This document shows positions 55,214-63,333 of a DNA stretch of 64,000 bases, one piece after another; the first letter of the stretch is position 1, and each line of letters begins with the position of its first letter. The position numbers were made by a program, and so were the translations under genes. The notes under the pieces are model-generated. The model was not told the origin of the DNA. It saw only the letters and a list, made by a program, of their open reading frames with translations, and did no database searches. Location: NCBI RefSeq assembly GCF_016735115.1, contig NZ_JAERQJ010000004.1:124001-188000 (forward strand). The letters run 5' to 3'. Origin of the DNA: Aquimarina mytili. Lineage in GTDB: Bacteria; Bacteroidota; Bacteroidia; Flavobacteriales; Flavobacteriaceae.

Positions 55214-55262
55214 CACAGGTATCTTGATAATTTATAGATAGAATACTTTGTGAAGTAAAAAG

Positions 55263-55346
55263 TGCCCAGAGCGGGAGTCGAACCCGCACGCCCTAATGGA
55301 CACATGGCCCTCAACCATGCCTGTCTACCAGTTCCAGCACCTGGGC
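55263..55346 (-). tRNA. tRNA-Leu (anticodon GAG)
   Basis: 84 nt. Acceptor GCCCAGG pairs with TCTGGGC, discriminator A. Anticodon stem CATGG/CCATG, loop TTGAGGG with anticodon GAG. Long variable arm. T arm GCGGG-TTCGACT-CCCGC. CCA is not encoded. Confidence 0.95.
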
Positions 55347-55412
55347 ATTAGAAATACACTACAATATAGCGTAAAAGTAAAAAAGTATCACAGATACTGC
55401 GATACTTTTTTG

Positions 55413-55485
55413 TGACCTGGCTGGGGCTCGAACCCAGGACCCTCTCCTTAAAAGGGAGATGCTCTACCAACTGAGCTACCAGGTC
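55413..55485 (-). tRNA. tRNA-Lys (anticodon TTT), copy 1
   Basis: 73 nt. Acceptor GACCTGG pairs fully with CCAGGTC. Anticodon stem TCTCC/GGAGA, loop CTTTTAA, anticodon TTT. T loop TTCGAGC. CCA not encoded. Confidence 0.97.
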
Positions 55486-55558
55486 AATGATAACTGTATT
55501 ATCAAAATATTTTAAAAGAACCTAATAAACAATCACTATAACTATTTATTATTTTTTG

Positions 55559-55631
55559 TGACCGGGCTGGGGCTCGAACCCAGGACCCTCTCCTTAAAAG
55601 GGAGATGCTCTACCAACTGAGCTACCAGGTC
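55559..55631 (-). tRNA. tRNA-Lys (anticodon TTT), copy 2 with an acceptor-stem mismatch
   Basis: 73 nt, identical to copy 1 except for one base: position 68 is C instead of A, so pair 5-68 becomes T-C (acceptor GACCTGG against CCCGGTC). The rest of the fold is intact. It may still be functional or may be drifting. Confidence 0.9.
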
Positions 55632-55762
55632 ATGCATTTTTTGCTTCAATGCGGGTGCAAATATACTATCATTAATTTATTTTTCAAGAAGAAATTGATA
55701 TAAATTTGTGTTTTATTTAAAATGATATTTCTTTTGCGGGATATCTACCTAATTTTAGCAAT

Positions 55763-56284
55763 ATGAATATAGTTTTGATGGGATATATGGGAAGTGGAAA
55801 ATCCTTGATTGGCAGTAACTTGTCAAAAAAAATGAAGATGGATTATCTAGATTTGGATGATTATATAGAAAATCAAGAAAAAAAATCTATTGCAAAAATT
55901 TTTGAAGATCATGGTGAGATTTATTTCAGAAAAAAGGAATCATTCTATCTAAATGAGGTTTTAAACACGTATAATGATACCATAATTTCTTTAGGAGGAG
56001 GCACACCATGTTTTGCTGGTAATATAGAAATGATAATAAATAAAGACCATGTTAAAAGTATTTATTTGCAAACATCTCTTGACGAACTGACAAACAGACT
56101 TTTTGCTGAAAGAAGTAAACGTCCTTTAATTGCACATTTAGAATCTTTAGAAGATCTTAAAGATTTTATTCGAAAACATGTGTTTGAGAGGTCATTTTAT
56201 TACAATCAAGCCGATTATAAAATTACAACAGATCAAAAGCAAGTCGATCAGATAACAGAAGAAATTACTTCTTTATTATTTTAA
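55763..56284 (+). CDS. aroK: Shikimate kinase
   Basis: 173 residues. It phosphorylates shikimate at the 3-OH with ATP in aromatic amino acid synthesis. Walker A MGYMGSGKSLIGSNL (about 6-20), shikimate-binding region YLDLDDYIENQEKKS and YFRKKESFYLNEVL, then ISLGGGTPCF, lid AERSKRPLIAH. The 3' end overlaps the convergent phosphoribosyltransferase gene by 9 bp. Confidence 0.96.
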   Translation: MNIVLMGYMGSGKSLIGSNLSKKMKMDYLDLDDYIENQEKKSIAKIFEDHGEIYFRKKESFYLNEVLNTYNDTIISLGGGTPCFAGNIEMIINKDHVKSIYLQTSLDELTNRLFAERSKRPLIAHLESLEDLKDFIRKHVFERSFYYNQADYKITTDQKQVDQITEEITSLLF

Positions 56285-56776
56285 AATGGCAAGATCTTCT
56301 TCTCCAAATGTGACTTCAACATGTTCATGAAGAGAGGTGGATAATGAAATTCCTTTAAAATCTGCTTTGATAGGATATTTTTTATGATTCCTATTTACCA
56401 AAACGGCTGTTTTAAATCTAGTTAATGGAACATTTAAGAAATGATTTACTCCGTAGATTAATGCAGTTCCAGAACTTAGAACATCGTCTGCCAGAACCAG
56501 AGGTTTATTACTATATTCTTCAGCTTTAATAGATGTTTTTACGGTATTCTGTGGAGATTTTTTATTCATAATAACCTCACATAGTATAACTTTAATATCT
56601 GAAATATCTTCCACGATGTTTTTTAACCGTTGTGCTAAAATATATCCATTTGTTGCTATGCCAGCAATTACAATTTCTTTTTCATTAACGTTGGTTTCAT
56701 ATATCTGATATGCAATACGCTTTATTTTATGTTGTATTTGTTCATGGGTTAAGATAATATTAGAATCAGTTTGCAT
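56276..56776 (-). CDS. PyrR-like phosphoribosyltransferase
   Basis: 166 residues. PRTase fold with the PRPP loop LVLADDVLSSGTALIYGV (about 92-109), the region IVIAGIATNGYILAQRLKNI and the C-terminal AVLVNRNHKKYPIKADFKG ... VEVTFGEEDLAIL typical of PyrR-type uracil phosphoribosyltransferases. In Bacteroidota such a stand-alone protein is common. It could salvage uracil or regulate pyrimidine genes. Attenuation sites were not searched for. A -7 TATATTTG lies on the minus strand at 56817-56810. Confidence 0.88.
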   Translation of the reverse strand: MQTDSNIILTHEQIQHKIKRIAYQIYETNVNEKEIVIAGIATNGYILAQRLKNIVEDISDIKVILCEVIMNKKSPQNTVKTSIKAEEYSNKPLVLADDVLSSGTALIYGVNHFLNVPLTRFKTAVLVNRNHKKYPIKADFKGISLSTSLHEHVEVTFGEEDLAILK

Positions 56777-56877
56777 ATTTCACCTACTTTTTAAGCGATT
56801 TTGATATTTCAAATATATGAAAGAGTTTGTTACCGATAATTAGATTTATAGAATTATAAAATATAACCTAACTAATT

Positions 56878-57276
56878 TTATTCTTCGCTATCATCGTTGT
56901 CTTCTGTCGGCTTTTCAATAAACCAATCATCAATATCTCTTCTATCTTTTTTAGTAGGCCTTCCTGTTCCTTTTTTACGATAATAGTCTTTTGAGTATTT
57001 TAAAAGGTCTAATTTTTGCAACGATTCAGTTGGCGTAGTGTCTTTACGATATATATCGACTAATTTTGCGCCAATTCTATTATCGGGTGTGTCAAGTACC
57101 ACAAGTTCATAATTAACTTGATTTTTGCGTACTGTAATTTTATCCATAGGATAAATTTCTCGAGAAGGTTTTATAAGGTCTCCATTTACACGAACTTTAC
57201 CTTCTTTACATGCCTTGGTGGCGATACTTCTTGTTTTGAAGTATCGAATACACCATAAATATTTGTCAACTCGCAT
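56878..57276 (-). CDS. S4-domain RNA-binding protein (Hsp15/HslR-like)
   Basis: 132 residues. The S4 domain fills the N-terminal half (MRVDKYLWCIRYFKTRSIAT; KEGKVRVNGDLIKPSREIYP; ITVRKNQVNYELVVLD), as in HslR, which binds 50S subunits carrying a nascent chain. The C-terminal basic tail (YYRKKGTGRPTKKDRRDIDD) is also typical. A -7-like TACTTTTG is on the minus strand at 57327-57320. It stands alone on the minus strand, divergent from the FKBP lipoprotein. Confidence 0.9.
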   Translation of the reverse strand: MRVDKYLWCIRYFKTRSIATKACKEGKVRVNGDLIKPSREIYPMDKITVRKNQVNYELVVLDTPDNRIGAKLVDIYRKDTTPTESLQKLDLLKYSKDYYRKKGTGRPTKKDRRDIDDWFIEKPTEDNDDSEE

Positions 57277-57367
57277 AGAAAATGGTTAAAATGCGTTTTT
57301 ATATTATAAAATTGTTAAACAAAAGTACAAGAAAATTGTATCTTGCGCCTTCAAAAATGGAATCATA

Positions 57368-58339
57368 ATGAATTTGAAAAAATATATTTTTACAGCTATA
57401 ATCTTAACTGTAGTTTTATATGCTTGTAATAATGATGATGATGGCAGTCTTATAGAGGCTGAACCTGTAAGAGATCGAGCAGAACAACAGGTTACTGATG
57501 ATGCTCAGTTGGTTGAATATCTCAAAACACATTTTTTTACTACTGTTGATGTAGATTTGAATGATGACACGGTTATCGATTACCAAACGGCAATTTTGGA
57601 TACCATAGCAGGTGATAATAGTGGTGAAACTTCTATTATGGACTCAGGAAAACTGATCACAAAAGAGGTTACTTTTGCCGATACAAAATATAAATTATAC
57701 GTTTTAAATATCGACTCTGGAAGAGTAGATAAGCATGTGCCAAAATTTGCTGATTCTACATTGGTTACCTATAGAGGAGAATTACTGTATAATAGTACTC
57801 CTGTGTTTGATAGTGCCGCTACTCCTGTATGGTTTGATTTGACTACTTTGGTACCTGGTTTTAGAGAGGCTATGGTTGATTTTGGAGAGGCCTCTACTAT
57901 TGATATTGATATGGTAGATGGTACTTTTACTGCTACCGGTTTTGGTCATTTAATTGTGTTTATGCCATCGGGTCTTGGTTATTTTGCGGGTAATGGTCCA
58001 AGTGGAAGAATCCCATCGTACTCTCCATTAATTTTCAATATTCAATTATATAGAGTAAATGAGTCTGATCATGATAGAGATGGAATACCTTCGTACTTAG
58101 AAGATTTAGATAATGATCGTCTTGTAGCAGATTCAGATGATAATACAGATGGAGATCAATTTTCAAATTATAATGATGCAGATGATGATAATGATGGTGT
58201 ATTAACCAGAGATGAAATTACGGTTACAATTATTAAAAACGATAGTATTACGACCTTGGATGAAATTACTTTTTATGATGATGATGGAGACGGTATCCAA
58301 AACCATCTGGATCCAGATGATAGGGAAGTGAAAAATTAA
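57368..58339 (+). CDS. FKBP-type peptidyl-prolyl isomerase lipoprotein with acidic calcium-binding-like tail
   Basis: 323 residues. Lipobox LYACNN with Asp-rich follow-up. A helical linker, then an FKBP-like domain at about 120-230 (TLVTYRGELLYNSTPVFDSA; PVWFDLTTLVPGFREAMVDF; GHLIVFMPSGLGYFAGNGP). The last 70 residues hold DxDxDG repeats (SDHDRDGIPSYLEDLDND; DADDDNDGVLTRDEI; YDDDGDGIQNHLDPDD), as in thrombospondin type-3 or EF-like calcium sites. It is outer-membrane-anchored and probably helps fold surface proteins. It ends at a strong bidirectional terminator. Confidence 0.87.
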   Translation: MNLKKYIFTAIILTVVLYACNNDDDGSLIEAEPVRDRAEQQVTDDAQLVEYLKTHFFTTVDVDLNDDTVIDYQTAILDTIAGDNSGETSIMDSGKLITKEVTFADTKYKLYVLNIDSGRVDKHVPKFADSTLVTYRGELLYNSTPVFDSAATPVWFDLTTLVPGFREAMVDFGEASTIDIDMVDGTFTATGFGHLIVFMPSGLGYFAGNGPSGRIPSYSPLIFNIQLYRVNESDHDRDGIPSYLEDLDNDRLVADSDDNTDGDQFSNYNDADDDNDGVLTRDEITVTIIKNDSITTLDEITFYDDDGDGIQNHLDPDDREVKN

Positions 58340-58344
58340 TACAT

Positions 58345-58377
58345 AAAAAAACTCCGGTAAGTACCGGAGTTTTTTTT
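58345..58377. terminator. Bidirectional terminator between the FKBP lipoprotein and the porin-like gene
   Basis: ACTCCGGT/ACCGGAGT stem around a four-base loop, flanked by an A run on the left and a T run of eight on the right, at 58351-58370. It serves both convergent genes. Confidence 0.9.
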
Positions 58378-58389
58378 ATTTAAAATATA

Positions 58390-58971
58390 CTATAGATCTA
58401 CTGCTATACCTAAAATAAGTTGGTTGGGTCTTGAGTCTACTCTAATCCCTTCATTTGATTCAGCTCGATTTTTGCTCAAACCGCGCTCATAGCGTAAATC
58501 CAAATTAATACGTTCCAATTGTATGCCCGCTCCAAATTGTACACCAACGGTAAATTCGTTTTTAACATCACCAAGTCGTACATCTTCAAGATCATTTTCT
58601 ACAATATATTGTAAAGCAGGACCTCCAAAAACATGTATCGGGCCTAGGACAGATATCCCTAAAAGGATTGGCAAATCCAATTTCTTTATATTATAATCGA
58701 GATCTACACCTCCCAGTTTATATGTACTGTTGTTTACAGTGTATTGCAATTCTGGTTTTAGGTATATTTTATCGGCAAGTTTTCCTCTTAAAAAAACACC
58801 TAAATGGTAGCCAACACGATCTTCTGCACTTATATTGAAAAGGTCTGCTCCTTCAATTCTACCATTATCTCCATAATTTAAACCAGCCTTTACTCCAAAA
58901 GTTATTTTATTTTCTTGAGCAAGCAAAGTGCAATAACCAAAAAGAACTAGAAATACAAATATGTTTTTCAT
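58390..58971 (-). CDS. Outer-membrane beta-barrel protein (porin-family, PorT-like type)
   Basis: 193 residues. Signal peptide (IFVFLVLFGYCTLLAQ). An eight-strand-like barrel: KITFGVKAGLNYGDNGRIEG, GYHLGVFLRGKLADKIYLKP, LDLPILLGISVLGPIHVFGG, FTVGVQFGAGIQLERINLDL, and the final PNQLILGIAVDL. This is the common PF13568 barrel of Bacteroidota. Specific function is unknown. Confidence 0.85.
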   Translation of the reverse strand: MKNIFVFLVLFGYCTLLAQENKITFGVKAGLNYGDNGRIEGADLFNISAEDRVGYHLGVFLRGKLADKIYLKPELQYTVNNSTYKLGGVDLDYNIKKLDLPILLGISVLGPIHVFGGPALQYIVENDLEDVRLGDVKNEFTVGVQFGAGIQLERINLDLRYERGLSKNRAESNEGIRVDSRPNQLILGIAVDL

Positions 58972-59069
58972 CGTATAAAAATTAAAGATTAATAAAATAA
59001 TTGTTGATTTTGGTATACAGGCTAGTCTAATAAAAACGTTTATGTTTGTTTTTTATTTTTTTTGAAACC

Positions 59070-59111
59070 TTAAAAAAATGAAAAGCCTTCAGAATTAAAT
59101 CCTGAAGGCTC
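59070..59111 (-). terminator. Rho-independent terminator after the transketolase genes
   Basis: On the minus strand AGCCTTCAG pairs with CTGAAGGCT (59110-59084), followed by TTTTCATTTTTTT. It lies 23 bp after the stop of the transketolase C-terminal subunit. Confidence 0.85.
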
Positions 59112-59133
59112 TAAAGTGTAGAAAGTAAATATA

Positions 59134-60087
59134 TTATTTTCTTTTCATAACATTTTGTACGGCATTAATAATAGCCTCTGCATTTAAGCCGTATTTTTCC
59201 ATAAGTTGATCAGGTGTTCCACTTTCTCCAAAAGTATCTTTGGTTGCAATAAATTCTTGTGGTGTTGGATGATTAACTGCTAAAACTCTAGAAACACTTT
59301 CTCCTAATCCACCTAAGAAATTATGTTCTTCGGCAGTTACGATACATCCTGTTTTCTTAACAGAGTTTAAAATGGCTTCGTCGTCAAGAGGTTTTATAGT
59401 ATGGATATTGATTACCTCTGCACTAATTCCATTTTCATGCAATGCTTCAGCAGCTCGTAAAGCTTCCCATACCAAGTGACCTGTAGCAACAATAGTAACA
59501 TCGGTACCTTCTTGTAATAAAACAGCTTTTCCAATTTCAAATTTTTGATCTTCTGCAGTAAAATTCGCTACTTTAGGTCTCCCAAATCTTAAATATACTG
59601 GTCCAACATGATCTGCTATTGCAATAGTAGCAGCTTTGGTTTGGTTATAATCACAGGTATTAATTACTGTCATGCCTGGTAACATTTTCATTAAACCTAT
59701 ATCTTCTAGTATTTGATGCGTAGCTCCATCTTCTCCAAGTGTTAAACCGGCATGTGATGCGCAAATTTTAACATTCTTACCACTATAAGCAATAGATTGA
59801 CGAATCTGATCGTATACTCGTCCTGTTGAAAAGTTAGCAAATGTTCCTGTAAACGGAATTTTGCCACCTACAGTCAATCCTGCTGCTATTCCCATCATAT
59901 TAGCTTCTGCAATTCCTACCTGAAAAAAACGTTCTGGGTTATTAGCAATAAAAGCATCCATTTTTAACGAACCAATTAAATCAGCACAAAGCGCGACTAC
60001 ATTTTCATTGGTTTTGCCTAATTCTTCCAAACCAGCTCCAAAACCTGAACGAGTATCCTTTTTTCCTGTATCTATATATTTTTTCAT
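59134..60087 (-). CDS. Transketolase C-terminal subunit
   Basis: 317 residues. It carries the pyrimidine-binding and C-terminal domains of a split transketolase: TRSGFGAGLEELGKTNENVV, AEANMMGIAAGLTVGGKIPF, GLTLGEDGATHQILEDIGLM and TAEEHNFLGGLGESVSRVLA. With the N-terminal subunit it moves two-carbon units in the pentose phosphate pathway in the cytosol. The partner gene is immediately upstream, 21 bp away, and both share one promoter. Confidence 0.95.
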   Translation of the reverse strand: MKKYIDTGKKDTRSGFGAGLEELGKTNENVVALCADLIGSLKMDAFIANNPERFFQVGIAEANMMGIAAGLTVGGKIPFTGTFANFSTGRVYDQIRQSIAYSGKNVKICASHAGLTLGEDGATHQILEDIGLMKMLPGMTVINTCDYNQTKAATIAIADHVGPVYLRFGRPKVANFTAEDQKFEIGKAVLLQEGTDVTIVATGHLVWEALRAAEALHENGISAEVINIHTIKPLDDEAILNSVKKTGCIVTAEEHNFLGGLGESVSRVLAVNHPTPQEFIATKDTFGESGTPDQLMEKYGLNAEAIINAVQNVMKRK

Positions 60088-60108
60088 TTCTTTTTTAATT
60101 TGGATAAA

Positions 60109-60954
60109 TTAGTAATCGCCTAAAGTTTCAGGATTTTGAGCCAAGCCAATTTCTAGTTGCTCATCATTAGGAGCTTTACCATGCCATGCATGAGTGTGCA
60201 TCATAAAATCTACTCCATGCCCCATAACGGTGTGCATTAGTACGCATACAGGTTTCCCTTTTCCAGTTCTACTTTTAGCTTCATTAAGACCTTCTATTAC
60301 TGCCGTAATATTGTTTCCGTCTTTGATTTCCATGACATCCCATCCAAAAGCTTCAAATTTACCTTTTAGACTTCCCATAGGAAGAACATCATCAGTAGAT
60401 CCATCTATTTGTTGTCCATTGAGATCTATAGTCGAAATTAGGTTATCTACCTTTTTTCCTGCAGCATACATAATAGCTTCCCAATTTTGTCCTTCTTGCA
60501 GCTCCCCATCACCATGCAAACTAAATACAAGATGATCATCATTGTTTAGTTTTTTAGCTTGAGCAGCACCAATAGCAACAGACATGCCTTGACCTAAAGA
60601 TCCAGAGGCAATTCGAACACCTGGCAACCCTTCGTGTGTGGTAGGGTGACCTTGCAATCTACTATTGATTAACCTAAAAGTATTTAATTCTTCTACAGGA
60701 AAATATCCACTTCTAGCTAATACGCTGTAGTAAACCGGAGAGATATGACCATTGGATAGGAAGAAAAGATCTTCTCCAATACCATCCATATCAAAATCAC
60801 CTTTTCGTTCTAAAACTTCTTGATATAGGGCGACAAAAAACTCTGTACATCCTAAAGAACCTCCTGGATGACCAGAATTAACCTTGTGGACTTGTCGTAG
60901 AATATCTCTACGAACTTGCGTTGCAAAATCCTCTAATTGTTTTGTTTTTGGCAT
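60109..60954 (-). CDS. Transketolase N-terminal subunit
   Basis: 281 residues from the ATG at 60954 (MPKTKQLEDFATQVRRDILR). A longer frame to 61086 adds 44 hydrophobic residues that do not belong to the family and would include the promoter. Thiamine-diphosphate site: VNSGHPGGSLGCTEFFVALY, LHGDGELQEGQNWEAIMYAA, and THAWHGKAPNDEQL near the end. It is the first gene of the split-transketolase operon. Confidence 0.95.
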   Translation of the reverse strand: MPKTKQLEDFATQVRRDILRQVHKVNSGHPGGSLGCTEFFVALYQEVLERKGDFDMDGIGEDLFFLSNGHISPVYYSVLARSGYFPVEELNTFRLINSRLQGHPTTHEGLPGVRIASGSLGQGMSVAIGAAQAKKLNNDDHLVFSLHGDGELQEGQNWEAIMYAAGKKVDNLISTIDLNGQQIDGSTDDVLPMGSLKGKFEAFGWDVMEIKDGNNITAVIEGLNEAKSRTGKGKPVCVLMHTVMGHGVDFMMHTHAWHGKAPNDEQLEIGLAQNPETLGDY

Positions 60955-60984
60955 TATAATGCTGATTTCTTGATAATAAAGCCC

Positions 60985-61014
60985 CAAAAATACAGGTTTT
61001 GAATACGGTGGCAA
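60985..61014 (-). promoter_or_regulatory. Flavobacterial-type promoter of the split-transketolase operon
   Basis: On the minus strand: TTG (61014-61012), exactly 19 bases, TATTTTTG (60992-60985). Perfect TTG-N19-TAnnTTTG. It lies 30 bp before the ATG at 60954 and decides against the longer start. Confidence 0.7.
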
Positions 61015-61102
61015 AATGTATAAGCAGCTTTTAATTAAGAAAGAGATGTTAATAACGAAAAGTTTTCGAAAATCTATGTTTATCAATGTGGTTTTAGTTA
61101 GT

Positions 61103-61110
61103 TATCTTTG
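61103..61110 (+). promoter_or_regulatory. -7 element TATCTTTG before tgt
   Basis: TATCTTTG at 61103-61110 matches TAnnTTTG, 20 bp before the tgt start at 61131. No TTG at the -33 position. Confidence 0.45.
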
Positions 61111-61130
61111 CGCTCTATTAAATGTAAATT

Positions 61131-62261
61131 ATGCAATTCGACCTTTTATCCAAAGATCCTCAAAGCAAAGCAAGAGCTGGTAAAATAACCACGGATCATG
61201 GTGTTATAGAAACTCCAATTTTTATGCCGGTAGGAACTGTGGCGACTGTAAAAGGAGTTCATCAAAGGGAACTAAAAAATGATATTAACCCTGATATCAT
61301 ATTAGGAAATACTTATCATTTGTATTTAAGACCCCAAACTCCGATTTTAGAAAAAGCGGGAGGGTTGCACAAGTTTATGAATTGGGATCGTAATATTTTA
61401 ACCGATAGTGGAGGGTATCAAGTATATTCTCTATCAGCTAATCGAAAAATTAAAGAAGAAGGAGTAAAATTTAAATCCCATATTGATGGCTCTTATCATG
61501 TATTTACTCCTGAGAATGTAATGGAAATACAACGTACTATTGGTGCAGATATCATTATGGCCTTTGATGAGTGTACCCCTTATCCTTGTGATTACCATTA
61601 TGCTAAACGCAGTATGCATATGACTCACAGGTGGTTAGATCGTTGTATGCAACATTTAGAAAAAATACCTGTTAAATATGGGTACGATCAGGCCTTTTTT
61701 CCGATAGTGCAAGGAAGTACCTATAAAGATCTTAGGATACAATCTGCAGAATATATCGCAAATGCTGGCGCTGTTGGTAATGCAATTGGTGGGTTGTCTG
61801 TAGGAGAACCTGCAGAAGAAATGTATGCTATGACAGAAGTAGTTACAGATATTTTGCCAGAAGATAAGCCCAGATATTTAATGGGAGTAGGTACTCCAAT
61901 TAATATTTTGGAAAATATAGCACTGGGCGTAGATATGTTTGATTGTGTAATGCCTACTCGTAATGGCCGCAATGGAATGCTATTTACAGCCCATGGAACG
62001 ATTAATATTAAAAATAAAAAATGGGAAGATGACTTCTCGCCAATAGACGAAATGGGAATTACATATGTAGACACAGAGTATTCTAAAGCATATTTAAGAC
62101 ACCTTTTTTCAGTAAACGAAATGTTGGGAAGACAAATAGCAACCATTCATAACCTAGGTTTTTATTTATGGTTGGTTCGAGAAGCTAGAAAACATATCTT
62201 AGCTGGAGATTTTTATACTTGGAAAAATATGATGGTTAAACAAATGGATAAAAGATTGTAG
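61131..62261 (+). CDS. tgt: Queuine tRNA-ribosyltransferase (zinc cysteines replaced)
   Basis: 376 residues, normal length. It exchanges guanine 34 for preQ1 in tRNAs with GUN anticodons. Visible: TPIFMPVGTVATVKGVHQRE, LTDSGGYQVYSL, catalytic-site AFDECTPYP, GGLSVGEPAEEMYAM, and DCVMPTRNGRNGMLFTAHG. The usual zinc site (CxCxxC, in E. coli numbering Cys302, 304, 307) aligns with GITYVD in this protein, so all three cysteines are absent, while the His of TIHNL remains. This may be a lineage feature. The next gene starts at a TTG one base after the stop. Confidence 0.95.
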   Translation: MQFDLLSKDPQSKARAGKITTDHGVIETPIFMPVGTVATVKGVHQRELKNDINPDIILGNTYHLYLRPQTPILEKAGGLHKFMNWDRNILTDSGGYQVYSLSANRKIKEEGVKFKSHIDGSYHVFTPENVMEIQRTIGADIIMAFDECTPYPCDYHYAKRSMHMTHRWLDRCMQHLEKIPVKYGYDQAFFPIVQGSTYKDLRIQSAEYIANAGAVGNAIGGLSVGEPAEEMYAMTEVVTDILPEDKPRYLMGVGTPINILENIALGVDMFDCVMPTRNGRNGMLFTAHGTINIKNKKWEDDFSPIDEMGITYVDTEYSKAYLRHLFSVNEMLGRQIATIHNLGFYLWLVREARKHILAGDFYTWKNMMVKQMDKRL

Positions 62262-62262
62262 A

Positions 62263-63333
62263 TTGAAAATATTAGATTGGTACATACTTAAAAGATATTT
62301 GGGAACTTTTTTCACGATGATTCTGCTATTTATTCCTATAGGAATTATAGTAGATCTTTCAGAAAAGATAGACAATATGTTAGAGCATAAAGTTCCTGTA
62401 AATGCTGTTATAGGATACTATTTAGATTTTACAATATACTTTGCAAATTTGTTATTCCCATTGTTTGTGTTTTTATCGGTAATTTGGTTTACCTCAAAAC
62501 TTGCCAATAAAACCGAGATTATAGCCTTCTTAAGCTCTGGAGTCTCTTTTTGGAGGTTTTTAAGACCTTATATGATTGGAGCAATTATTATATGTGTTGG
62601 AGCGTTGGCTATGGGATTATTTTTAGCTCCAAAAGCAAGTCAGGGTTTTAACGAGTTTAAATATTCATACCTTAAAAAAGGGAAAAAAGTACAAGAGACT
62701 AGGAATGTTTATCGACAGGTTAATGATAGTATATTTTTGTATGCTAATAATTTTAAGCCCCTTGAGAAATCTGCAACTAATTTTACATTAGAATATTTTA
62801 ATGGAAATGCTCTGGATACTAAGATTTCAGCCAGAAGAATTACATTTAAAGATAGTATTTACGAGTTAAAGGATTATGTAAAACGTAAGGTATTGGACGA
62901 CAGGGATATTATAGAAAGAAGCCCGGTAAAAGACACAATGCTGCCATTTAATATTGATGAGTTTACTCCCGTAACCTATGTAGCAGAAACACTTAACTAT
63001 ACACAGCTAAGCGAGTTCATCGAAAAAGAAAGTAAAAGAGGCTCTTCAGATATAAATAGGTATAAAGTAGTAGCATATAAACGTTGGAGTATACCCATTT
63101 CGGCATTTATACTTACTATTATAGGTGTGGCTGTATCTTCTATGAAAAGAAGAGGAGGGATGGGTGTTAATCTTGCAGTAGGTATTTCATTGGCATTCGT
63201 TTTTATATTTTTTGACAAAGTACTAGGAACTTTAGCAAATCAGTCTGATTTTCCGCCAATTGTAGCGGTTTGGTTTCCTAATATTTCTTTTGGGATTTTA
63301 GCTATTTATCTGTTATATAATGCTAAGCGCTAA
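62263..63333 (+). CDS. LptF/LptG-family lipopolysaccharide export permease (YjgP/YjgQ type)
   Basis: 356 residues from a TTG start (MKILDWYILKRYLGTFFTMI). No nearer ATG keeps the first helix. About six membrane helices in two groups (1-120 and 265-356), with a periplasmic beta-jellyroll part between (about 140-250; NVYRQVNDSIFLYANNFKPL). Late helices include WSIPISAFILTIIGVAVSSM and MGVNLAVGISLAFVFIFFDK. It moves LPS to the Lpt bridge with LptB. Whether it is LptF or LptG cannot be told. It overlaps the next gene by 14 bases. Confidence 0.93.
   Translation: MKILDWYILKRYLGTFFTMILLFIPIGIIVDLSEKIDNMLEHKVPVNAVIGYYLDFTIYFANLLFPLFVFLSVIWFTSKLANKTEIIAFLSSGVSFWRFLRPYMIGAIIICVGALAMGLFLAPKASQGFNEFKYSYLKKGKKVQETRNVYRQVNDSIFLYANNFKPLEKSATNFTLEYFNGNALDTKISARRITFKDSIYELKDYVKRKVLDDRDIIERSPVKDTMLPFNIDEFTPVTYVAETLNYTQLSEFIEKESKRGSSDINRYKVVAYKRWSIPISAFILTIIGVAVSSMKRRGGMGVNLAVGISLAFVFIFFDKVLGTLANQSDFPPIVAVWFPNISFGILAIYLLYNAKR

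Noticed and set aside
55263..55631. tRNA cluster as an integration site of a mobile element
   Set aside because: No integrase gene and no repeat of the tRNA 3' end were found nearby; the second tRNA-Lys is a full-length duplicate.
60955..61086. Longer start for the transketolase N-terminal subunit
   Set aside because: The extra 44 residues are not family-like and the region holds a perfect promoter (60985-61014).
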